Assembly (NCBI GenBank): GCA_903944295.1
Contig: CAJARA010000024.1
Location: 1-14,124, forward strand
Reading direction: 5' to 3'
Origin: an uncultured Chloroflexota bacterium
Lineage (GTDB): Bacteria > Chloroflexota > Limnocylindria > Limnocylindrales > Limnocylindraceae
DNA: 14,124 bases
Shown here: piece after piece, positions 1-6,574 of the stretch
Position numbering within the stretch: the stretch's first letter is position 1
How the letters are laid out: each line of letters begins with the position of its first letter
Program-made: the position numbers and the translations under genes
The notes under the pieces: generated by a model
What the model was told of the DNA's origin: nothing
The model's input: only the letters and a program-made list of their open reading frames with translations
Databases searched by the model: none

Positions 1-809
1 CGCCCGCTGAGGGTGGTGCTGTCGATCGCGCTGAGGCTCGGCGCCCAGCGCTCAAGGAGGAGCGCCGCATTGCGGTGAAACTCTTCAGGCTCCTCTGCGC
101 CCACGCGAATCTTCACCGGCACATCGTGGAGTGGCGCCAGCAGCGCTGGGGAGAGTGCCGTCGCATCCGCTTCACTCATGCGCACCTTCTCGTTCACGTA
201 GCTCTCCGCGATCGGTCCAAGGTCATACGCACCACCAATGAGGAGGAGCCCTGCAGCCGTATAACGAGGAGCCTCTGGGGCCAGCGCAGTAAGTTGCGTT
301 GCGGCAAGGTGTGCGCCGGCCGAATGGCCCGCCAACACGATGCGCCTTGGGTCGCCCCCCATCCCTGTTGCGTTCGCGGCGATCGTCGTGAGTGCGGCGG
401 AAACTTCAGCAACAATCTCGCGAAGTCCAACTGCTGGCGTCAACGTGTAGCCGACCGATGCGTAGATCGCGCCAGCGTCGGTGAGTGCTACCGCTGGTGC
501 GCCGGCGTAATCAATGGAGAGATCCTGCCACCAGCCACCATGCAGAAAGGCGAAGATCGGCGCACCTCTCCGCGCCGCACCTCTCACCGCCTCACCGGGG
601 GCACCCTCTGTGCGCGGCAAGAAGCACTCAATGCGATTGGATGGAGGTGCGCCATACGCGAGCACGCGGTGGCGCTTGCCCGTGATCGCGGCGCGAGCCG
701 CATCGGTCCCAGCCTTGTACAACTGGATGCTGCCATTGAAATCGTGTGCGGTGCGACTTGGGGAGTACTGCTCGTTGAGCCAGGCGATCCGTTCGCTACT
801 GGAGCTCAA
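1..809 (-). CDS. Kynurenine formamidase-like alpha/beta hydrolase (3' end outside window)
   Basis: The reading frame runs off the left edge; about 269 codons are present. Chosen start is TTG at 809-807, preceded by the purine-rich AGGAAGGGG, 11 nt after the ctaE stop; no ATG fits. The N-terminus has an arylformamidase-like NEQYSPSR stretch. The oxyanion-hole motif HGGWW is near residues 89-93 and the nucleophile elbow GHSAGAH is near 160-166 (Ser162). An acidic GAEEPEEFHRN segment near 237-246 is where this family carries its catalytic acid. The catalytic His would lie beyond the window. Family members hydrolyse N-formylkynurenine to kynurenine and formate in tryptophan breakdown; substrate here is inferred. 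It looks cytoplasmic, with no signal peptide. It is the last visible gene of the cox cluster. A related carboxylesterase is the main alternative. Confidence 0.8.
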   Translation of the reverse strand, partial: MSSSSERIAWLNEQYSPSRTAHDFNGSIQLYKAGTDAARAAITGKRHRVLAYGAPPSNRIECFLPRTEGAPGEAVRGAARRGAPIFAFLHGGWWQDLSIDYAGAPAVALTDAGAIYASVGYTLTPAVGLREIVAEVSAALTTIAANATGMGGDPRRIVLAGHSAGAHLAATQLTALAPEAPRYTAAGLLLIGGAYDLGPIAESYVNEKVRMSEADATALSPALLAPLHDVPVKIRVGAEEPEEFHRNAALLLERWAPSLSAIDSTTLSG

Positions 810-820
810 TCGTCCCCTTC

Positions 821-1462
821 CTAAATAATGTAGAGAAGCGAGAAGAGCAACACCCAGACCACGTCAACGAAGTGCCAATAGATTGACGTTGCCTCAACCA
901 TGTCATGGTGCTGTGCAGAGAATTGTCCGAGGCCGCCGCGGTAGAGGCAGACTCCGAGCATGAGCACGCCTCCGAGCACGTGAGCTCCGTGGAATCCGGT
1001 GAGGATGTAGAACGTTCCACCGAACGTTCCGTCAGCCACGCCGAAACCAAGCTGGGTGTAGTCGTACGCCTGGCCGATGAGGAATGTGATGCCGAGCACC
1101 ACAGTCATCAAGAGCGCGCGGTTCATGCCCGCACGATCACCGCGGCGGATGCGCCACACAGCGATCTGACAGGTCAGCGAGCTGATGAGTAGAAGCAGGG
1201 TCATGATGGCAGGGAAGAGTGCCTCCTCATGCAGGAGGAATGCCTCATTACCTTCTGGTGGCCAGACTGCTGCAGATGTGCGCAAGCTGAAATATGCGGC
1301 GAACAAACCCCCGAAGAACATGATCTCGGAAACGATGAAGAGCAGCATCCCGAGAACCGGATTGCCAAGTCCCTTCTTTCCGTGCCCCGCGGCGCCGTGG
1401 GCGGACGAACCGTGGCCGCTCACTACCTCAGGCGTGTTCTGTTCTGCGGTGGCGAGGCTCAT
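821..1462 (-). CDS. ctaE: Cytochrome c oxidase subunit III
   Basis: 213 aa, the short form of the family, with about five membrane helices (roughly residues 35-60, 83-105, 115-135, 150-175, 193-213). Family landmarks are the SEIMFFGGLFAAYF helix, GFHGAHVLGG (157-165) and the C-terminal WHFVDVVWV (196-204). It is a structural subunit of the aa3-type heme-copper oxidase in the cytoplasmic membrane and stabilises subunit I. The ATG overlaps the ctaD stop by 4 nt (ATGA), so translation is probably coupled. The N-terminal tail carries three His-Gly pairs spaced five residues apart (His17, 22, 27), an unusual but small feature. Identity is secure. Confidence 0.96.
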   Translation of the reverse strand: MSLATAEQNTPEVVSGHGSSAHGAAGHGKKGLGNPVLGMLLFIVSEIMFFGGLFAAYFSLRTSAAVWPPEGNEAFLLHEEALFPAIMTLLLLISSLTCQIAVWRIRRGDRAGMNRALLMTVVLGITFLIGQAYDYTQLGFGVADGTFGGTFYILTGFHGAHVLGGVLMLGVCLYRGGLGQFSAQHHDMVEATSIYWHFVDVVWVLLFSLLYII

Positions 1463-3084
1463 TTATGGTCGCCTCCTGATCGTCCGTGACGCGCGTCAAA
1501 GAGCGGACGCTCGGATGTGATTGCGGGGAGCCGATCAAAATTCCAGGCCGGAGGCGGCGATGAGGTCGCCCACTCCAGCGTGTTCCCCTCCCACGGATCT
1601 GGACCTGCATCCTTCCCGTTTCGCAGCGAGATGAAGATGTTCCAGAGGAGCGGGAGGGTGCTGATCCCAACGAGGAATCCCCCAACGGTTGCGGCGAGGT
1701 TGAGATCATTCCAGCCAGCGGTTGGCGAGTAGTCCGCAATACGCCGCGGCATCCCCATGAGCCCAAGGGAGTGCATCGGTAGGAAGGTGAGGTTAAGGCC
1801 AACCATCGCGATCACAAAGTGCAGCTTCCCGAGCCCCTCATCAAGCATCTTTCCAGACATTTTTGGGAACCAGTAATAGAGTCCGGCCATGATCGCCAAG
1901 AACGATCCACCGAAGAGCACGTAGTGAATGTGCGCCACGATCCAGTACGTCGCGTGGATTGCATAGTCAACCGGCACCGACGCGCTGAAGACTCCGTTGA
2001 TTCCACCGATAAGGAACATTGAGAGGAAGCCGAGCGCGAAAAGCATTGGTGTTTTGAGTGTGATCTGTCCACGCCACAGCGTGGCGATCCAGTTGAACAT
2101 TTTCACGCCAGTTGGAACTGCAATGAGGAACGTCATGACCGAGAAGAACGGTAGGAAGACGCTCCCTGTCGTGAACATGTGATGTGCCCAGACTGAGAAT
2201 CCAAGCGCGCCGATCCCCGCCGTGGCAAACACGAATGCTCGATAGCCGAAGAGCGGCTTTCTGCTGAATACCGGGATGATCTCAGAGATCACGCCCATCC
2301 CCGGGAGAACCATGATGTAAACCGCAGGGTGGCTGTAGAACCAGAAGATGTTCTGCCAGAGGATGGCTGAACCGCCGGTGGTTGGATCAAAGAAGCTCCC
2401 GCCAAAGTTGCGATCCACAAAGAGCATGATCAGTGCGCTTGTGAGCACTGGCGTCCCCATCAAGACGAGCACGCTTGTGACGATGATCGTCCACACCATG
2501 ATTGGCATGCGGAAGAGCGTCATGCCAGGAGCGCGCATGCGGAAGACCGTCACGAGGAAGTTCACCGCGCCAAGAATGGAACTCGTGCCAACGAGGACAA
2601 CGGCCATGATCCATAAATTCATCCCAGGGCCAGGGCTGTACGTGATGCTGCTGAGTGGCGGGTAGGCCGTCCAGCCAGCGTCAGCCGCACCACCCAAGAA
2701 GAATCCTGATGCGGCGATAAGTCCAGAGAATGGAATCATCCAGAAGCTGAGCGCGTTGATGCGCGGGAAGGCCATGTCTGCCGCTCCAATTTGCAGCGGG
2801 ACGATGTAGTTTCCGATGCCAGCAAGGAACGGAATGATCACCCAGAAGATCATGATGGATGCGTGCATCGTAAAGAGTTGGTTGTAGACAGACTCGTCCA
2901 TGAACTGCAGACCCGGTTGAGCAAGCTCCGTGCGGACACCGAGTGCAAGAAGTCCACCGATCGCCAGGAAGATAAACGAACTGATGGTGTAGAGGATTCC
3001 AATCTTCTTGTGATCGGTTGTCGTTAGGTAGTCGTAGATTCTCGATCCCTGAGCGCCGGTGACTCGAGCTGCTGCGGTTGCCAT
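1459..3084 (-). CDS. ctaD: Cytochrome c oxidase subunit I, A2-type heme-copper oxidase
   Basis: 541 aa with twelve predicted membrane helices. All redox ligands are present: His74 and His387 for low-spin heme, His385 for heme a3, and His252, His301 and His302 for CuB, with Tyr256 in the cross-link position. The K-channel Lys is Lys328 (PTGVKMF) and the D-channel entrance Asp is Asp103 (GAADMAFPR). The D-channel Glu of A1 enzymes (HPEVY) is replaced: the motif is YSHPAVY (250-256), the Tyr-Ser signature of the A2 subfamily. The enzyme reduces O2 to water and pumps protons. The start has GAGGAGGGG four bases upstream and lies 20 nt after the ctaC stop. The C-terminal tail has the family WE..TLEW-like segment (GNTLEWATSSPPP). 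Identity is secure. Confidence 0.98.
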   Translation of the reverse strand: MATAAARVTGAQGSRIYDYLTTTDHKKIGILYTISSFIFLAIGGLLALGVRTELAQPGLQFMDESVYNQLFTMHASIMIFWVIIPFLAGIGNYIVPLQIGAADMAFPRINALSFWMIPFSGLIAASGFFLGGAADAGWTAYPPLSSITYSPGPGMNLWIMAVVLVGTSSILGAVNFLVTVFRMRAPGMTLFRMPIMVWTIIVTSVLVLMGTPVLTSALIMLFVDRNFGGSFFDPTTGGSAILWQNIFWFYSHPAVYIMVLPGMGVISEIIPVFSRKPLFGYRAFVFATAGIGALGFSVWAHHMFTTGSVFLPFFSVMTFLIAVPTGVKMFNWIATLWRGQITLKTPMLFALGFLSMFLIGGINGVFSASVPVDYAIHATYWIVAHIHYVLFGGSFLAIMAGLYYWFPKMSGKMLDEGLGKLHFVIAMVGLNLTFLPMHSLGLMGMPRRIADYSPTAGWNDLNLAATVGGFLVGISTLPLLWNIFISLRNGKDAGPDPWEGNTLEWATSSPPPAWNFDRLPAITSERPLFDARHGRSGGDHK

Positions 3085-3104
3085 ATACCCCTCCTCACTA
3101 ACGC

Positions 3105-4202
3105 CTAGTTTGCCAAGATCTCGAGCGGCGCGTACATCCCATTAGAGAAGTGACCAGCGATGTTGCAGAGCACAATGTACTTTCCGGGCGACAGGTCCAG
3201 CGTCAACAGCTTGACCTCGCCTGGGGCAAACTCTGACTGCTCGCCAGCCGCATCAAGCATCGCTTCGTCAAGTCGATTTGATGCCGAGTCAACCTTTGTA
3301 AGCAGCTCTTCCGTTGTGAGGTCTGTGCGAACGACAATGAACTCATGGGGTACCGTCCCGCTATTGGTCAATCCGATTGATACCTCGCCTGATGTGCTTG
3401 TGGCGCTGGATAGCTCAATGCTCCACTCCTTGACGGTTCCGGAGAGATCGGCAGCGTCCGGTGCTGGAGACGTACTCGCAGAAGGATCTGGCTTCATCTC
3501 GGTCAGCCACGCGTCGTATTCTTCGCGCGTCACGACGCGCACGGAGAATCCCATGGCGTGATGGAGGAGCCCGCAGAAGGCAGAACATTGGCCGGCGAAT
3601 GTGCCGAGCTTGTTTGGCGTGAATTCAAAGTGATTCACCTGTCCAGGGACCAAGTCGCGCTGAAAGAGAAATTCGGGAATATAGAACCCGTGGTTGACAT
3701 CTTGCGCCACGAGGGTCACTTCAATTCGCTCATCAATTGGAACAACGAGCTCAGGGTAGTTTTGCGCCGTTCCGTAAATCTCAAAGCCTTCATCGGGATA
3801 CCCGAACTTCCACTGCCACTGATATCCAACGACTTCCACCTTTACCGAAACCTCTTCTGGCTTACGGGCATCAACAACACCGAGCACCTGGGATGAGGCG
3901 AAGAAGAGCCCGATGACCGTCACCAGTGGGATGACTGTCCAAACGATCTCCAGCACCAAGTTGCCGTGAGTCTGGGCCGGAAGCGCAACATCGGAGGCTT
4001 TGCGGCGGTAGCGAATGACCGACCAGATCACCAGTCCTTGAACGAGGAGAAAGACGATCGCGGCGATGACGAAAACTAGCTTGTAGAGGTCCTCAATGAG
4101 GAGGCCTTCGAAGGTGGCCGCATTAGGGGGGAAGGCTGCCTGACACCCAGCGACGCTCAGTGCCGCAACGAGGGTCAGGAGGAGCACGATTGGATTACGC
4201 AT
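3105..4202 (-). CDS. ctaC: Cytochrome c oxidase subunit II with fused C-terminal cupredoxin domain
   Basis: 365 aa, about 100 longer than a plain subunit II. Order: lipoprotein signal with lipobox VAGC (Cys20); two membrane helices (38-62, 83-106); CuA cupredoxin domain (about 118-225) with YQWQWKFGY and ligands His171, Cys206, Cys210, His214, Met217; a Pro/Ser/Ala/Asp linker (236-253); and a second cupredoxin fold (about 255-365). The last domain has VPHEF (His286) and C-x4-H-x4-M (Cys346, His351, Met356), a full type 1 copper ligand set with the spacing of rusticyanin and sulfocyanin. caa3 oxidases carry a cytochrome c at this place, so this domain may be the tethered electron donor to CuA (inference). 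The CuA loop reads CSAFC: the usual Glu between the cysteines is Ala208. A -10-like TACAAT lies 7 nt before the ATG and GGAG is too close to act as a normal Shine-Dalgarno, so the mRNA may be leaderless. Confidence 0.95.
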   Translation of the reverse strand: MRNPIVLLLTLVAALSVAGCQAAFPPNAATFEGLLIEDLYKLVFVIAAIVFLLVQGLVIWSVIRYRRKASDVALPAQTHGNLVLEIVWTVIPLVTVIGLFFASSQVLGVVDARKPEEVSVKVEVVGYQWQWKFGYPDEGFEIYGTAQNYPELVVPIDERIEVTLVAQDVNHGFYIPEFLFQRDLVPGQVNHFEFTPNKLGTFAGQCSAFCGLLHHAMGFSVRVVTREEYDAWLTEMKPDPSASTSPAPDAADLSGTVKEWSIELSSATSTSGEVSIGLTNSGTVPHEFIVVRTDLTTEELLTKVDSASNRLDEAMLDAAGEQSEFAPGEVKLLTLDLSPGKYIVLCNIAGHFSNGMYAPLEILAN

Positions 4203-4215
4203 CTCCGCGATTGTA
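4203..4215 (-). promoter_or_regulatory. Candidate -10 box of ctaC
   Basis: On the minus strand TACAAT (4215-4210) matches the -10 consensus at five of six positions and ends 7 nt before the ctaC ATG. This would start transcription at or next to the start codon. No convincing -35 is seen. It would let the cox genes be transcribed apart from the upstream deacetylase gene. Confidence 0.4.
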
Positions 4216-4217
4216 CG

Positions 4218-4239
4218 CCTGCCCCATAAAGTTGGCAGG
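4218..4239. repeat. Inverted repeat between deacetylase gene and ctaC
   Basis: CCTGCC and GGCAGG form a perfect 6-bp stem around a 10-nt loop in the 41-nt spacer. No T-run follows it on the minus strand. It could be a weak terminator for the deacetylase gene or an operator just upstream of the candidate ctaC -10 box. Confidence 0.3.
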
Positions 4240-4243
4240 ACGG

Positions 4244-5044
4244 CTAGCGCGCGCCGTGAAGGGCGCGGGGGTCGATCACCTTGAGCGGCTCGGCGCGCTT
4301 GGTTCCTGCCGGCAGGAGGCCAGCCTCCACGCCAACACGCGCAACGAGCTGCGCCTTGGCGTCCAGCGTCTTCACTAACTGTGGCAACTCGTCGTCGGTG
4401 AACTGCGCGTGGTATTCAGAGACGGCGGCCGCCTTCCGCTCCCAGGTGGCGTCAATCGGCGAGAAGGTGGTCGGCTCGTCGGTGTAGAAGAAGGCAACAG
4501 CGCGCGCATCGTTCGGCTTCGCTGCACGCCAGAGTGCGTCAATCGCGGCGTCGCTTGAGGCGAGCTTCGGAATGCCAGAGAGGATCGCCGCTTCGGCGGC
4601 GATGGAGCCGGCCTCCCAGTGATCACGATGTGCCTCAACGCGCAGCCACGGATCGGCGGCGAAGATTGCATCTGGTCGGAAGTCGCGAATCTCGCGGAAG
4701 AGGTCGGGGCGCACATCGAAGCGGCTCCAGTTCCCCGCGTCTGGGTAGTTGAGGTGCGTCAACTCCTGAATGCCGATGATCTTCGCCGCCGCGCGCTGGT
4801 CGCGTAGTAGGGATGCGGCAGCAGCCTCATCGTTAAGTGACTCGTCAATCACGCCGACCAAGTCGTCCATCATCGTGCAGTACCGAATCTCGGCGCCAGC
4901 ATCCACGAGCGCCGCAAGGGTGCCCCCCGCCGCAATGTCGGCATCGTCGTAGTGCGGCTGAATGACGAGGATGCGCCGGCAACTAAAGACGTCTGGCGTA
5001 GGGAGGAGTGACGGGATTCGAATCGGCGCGCTCTGGTGTGTCAT
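4244..5044 (-). CDS. PIG-L/LmbE family deacetylase
   Basis: 266 aa. The family zinc motif appears as QPHYDDAD (29-36; usual form PHPDDE), with His31 and Asp34 as likely ligand and base. The second motif AHRDHWEAG (138-146) supplies His142. This fold hydrolyses N-acetyl groups on GlcNAc-type sugars in GPI, mycothiol, bacillithiol or antibiotic pathways. The substrate here cannot be told from sequence, and a role in a sugar-thiol route is only one option. No signal peptide, so probably cytoplasmic. The ATG has no Shine-Dalgarno but has a TAnnnT box 6 nt upstream, suggesting leaderless translation. It lies 41 nt before ctaC on the same strand and is divergent from the beta-glucosidase gene. Confidence 0.87.
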   Translation of the reverse strand: MTHQSAPIRIPSLLPTPDVFSCRRILVIQPHYDDADIAAGGTLAALVDAGAEIRYCTMMDDLVGVIDESLNDEAAAASLLRDQRAAAKIIGIQELTHLNYPDAGNWSRFDVRPDLFREIRDFRPDAIFAADPWLRVEAHRDHWEAGSIAAEAAILSGIPKLASSDAAIDALWRAAKPNDARAVAFFYTDEPTTFSPIDATWERKAAAVSEYHAQFTDDELPQLVKTLDAKAQLVARVGVEAGLLPAGTKRAEPLKVIDPRALHGAR

Positions 5045-5056
5045 GCGGGGAGCCTA
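5045..5056 (-). promoter_or_regulatory. Candidate -10 box of the deacetylase gene
   Basis: TAGGCT on the minus strand (5056-5051) is followed by six bases and then the ATG. This is the TAnnnT-N6-ATG layout typical of leaderless genes. No -35 element is recognisable in the GC-rich DNA upstream. Confidence 0.35.
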
Positions 5057-5165
5057 GTCGCCCCTACCCCCCAGCGCGGCAGTGCGTGCGTACGGCGCGA
5101 CGCGTCTTCGGCGCGCCTGACGGAACGCCGCACACCGCGCGGGGCGGGAGGTCTACCGTGCCCGC

Positions 5166-5171
5166 TATAGA
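5166..5171 (+). promoter_or_regulatory. Candidate -10 box of the beta-glucosidase gene
   Basis: TATAGA stands out in the GC-rich 161-nt divergent spacer (5045-5205) and would give a leader of about 28 nt before the ATG. No clear -35 is found. The rest of the spacer holds only GC-rich short repeats without a clear role. Confidence 0.25.
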
Positions 5172-5205
5172 GGGAGGCGAACCACCCTCACGTAGGAGGC
5201 AACAG

Positions 5206-6555
5206 ATGGTAGACCAGGCGGCACTCGCCAAGCGATTCCCAAAGAGCTTCACGTGGGGCTTCGGCACCTCGTCGTATCAGATTGAAGGGGCCACCAAAGA
5301 AGACGGACGCGGTGAGTCGATCTGGGATCGCTTCGCCAAGATTCCTGGGAAGACGCATAACGGCGAAGACGGCGAGCCTGGCACTGATTCGTATCACCGC
5401 TGGCGCGAAGACATCGCCATCCTGAAGGAACTCGGCGCCACCGCGTACCGCTTCTCTATCGCTTGGCCACGCATCCTGCCGAACGGCACCGGTGCGGTGA
5501 ACCAGAAGGGCCTCGCCTGGTATCAGCAGTTCGTTGATGGACTTCTCGAAGCGGGCATTGAACCGTTCCCAACGCTCTATCACTGGGACCTGCCGCAGGC
5601 GCAGCAGGATCGCGGCGGCTGGCCGGCGCGCGACACAGCAAAAGCGTTTGCCGATTACGCAGGGATCGTCCTCGGCGCACTCGGCGACCGCGTCACGCGA
5701 TGGTCAACGCTGAATGAGCCGCTCTGCTCCGCATGGCTCGGTCACCTGAGCGGCGACATGGCGCCAGGGATTCAAGACGTGCAGGCCGCCTTCTCCGCGT
5801 CGCATCACCTTCTGCTCGGACACGGTATGGCGGTGCGCGCGATGCGCGCCGCAGCGCCAAAGATTGAGGTGGGCATCGTCTTGAATGTAGGGCCCGGAAT
5901 CCCAGCGACCGATTCGGATGCGGATCGCGAGGCGGTGCGCCGCCACGATATGACCGATAGCGGCTGGTTCCACGATCCGCTCTACTTCGGCACCTACCCG
6001 CAGGAGGCGATCGACTTCTCCGGCGTGAAGATGCCGATCGAATCAGACGATATGAAGATCATCTCTGAGAAGTTGGACTGGCATGGTCTTAACTACTACT
6101 TCCCGGCGAAGATCGGCGACGATCCAACGGGTGACGGCGCACGCACCACCTGGAACCACATTGATGGCCCCAAGACCGACATGGGCTGGGGGATGAACGC
6201 TGGCGTGATGCGTGACTTCCTGATCAAGCTAAAAGACCACTGGAAGGCGCCGAAGATCTACATCACGGAGAACGGCTCAGCGTGGCCAGACACGATTGCT
6301 GCGGATGGAGGCGTCCACGACCCAGAGCGTGAGGCGTACCTGATGGATCACCTCACCGCCGCAGCTGAGGCGCTCGACGCGGGTGTTGATCTACGCGGCT
6401 ACTTCGGCTGGTCGCTGCTGGACAACTACGAGTGGGCGTACGGCTACGACAAGCGCTTCGGCTACACCTACGTAGATTTCGCTACGCAGAAGCGCACCAT
6501 CAAGGAGTCTGGTCGCGCCTACGCCAAGCTGATCCGAGCGTCGCGCGGGGGCTGA
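5206..6555 (+). CDS. Glycoside hydrolase family 1 beta-glucosidase
   Basis: 449 aa from the ATG at 5206, which has AGGAGG six bases upstream. The frame stays open to 5008, but the extra N-terminus is unlike GH1, and FTWGFGTSSYQIEGA begins at residue 15 as expected for the family. The (beta/alpha)8 barrel landmarks are in order: YRFSIAWPRI (81-90), LYHWDLPQ (124-131), the acid/base Glu171 in TLNEP (168-172), the nucleophile Glu355 in ITENGSAW (353-360), and the glycone-binding WSLLDNYEW (402-410). It is a retaining enzyme that cleaves terminal beta-glucosides such as cellobiose. No signal peptide, so it probably acts on imported sugars. No sugar importer is adjacent. Exact sugar preference (gluco, galacto, fuco) is not settled by sequence. 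Confidence 0.96.
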   Translation: MVDQAALAKRFPKSFTWGFGTSSYQIEGATKEDGRGESIWDRFAKIPGKTHNGEDGEPGTDSYHRWREDIAILKELGATAYRFSIAWPRILPNGTGAVNQKGLAWYQQFVDGLLEAGIEPFPTLYHWDLPQAQQDRGGWPARDTAKAFADYAGIVLGALGDRVTRWSTLNEPLCSAWLGHLSGDMAPGIQDVQAAFSASHHLLLGHGMAVRAMRAAAPKIEVGIVLNVGPGIPATDSDADREAVRRHDMTDSGWFHDPLYFGTYPQEAIDFSGVKMPIESDDMKIISEKLDWHGLNYYFPAKIGDDPTGDGARTTWNHIDGPKTDMGWGMNAGVMRDFLIKLKDHWKAPKIYITENGSAWPDTIAADGGVHDPEREAYLMDHLTAAAEALDAGVDLRGYFGWSLLDNYEWAYGYDKRFGYTYVDFATQKRTIKESGRAYAKLIRASRGG

Positions 6556-6574
6556 CCTGCACGAAGGCTGACCT
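6550..6574. repeat. 9-bp direct repeat at a convergent gene junction
   Basis: GGCTGACCT occurs at 6550-6558 and again at 6566-6574. The first copy holds the stop of the beta-glucosidase gene and the second abuts the stop of the MFS gene. The 17-nt spacer has no hairpin resembling a terminator. It may be a small tandem duplication. Confidence 0.5.

Noticed and set aside
5094..5117. GGCGCG-N12-CGCGCC inverted repeat in the deacetylase/glucosidase spacer
   Set aside because: Made only of G and C in very GC-rich DNA with a long loop; not distinct from background.
5008..5205. In-frame N-terminal extension of the beta-glucosidase
   Set aside because: The added residues are unlike GH1, overlap the start of the divergent gene, and a strong AGGAGG sits before the ATG at 5206.
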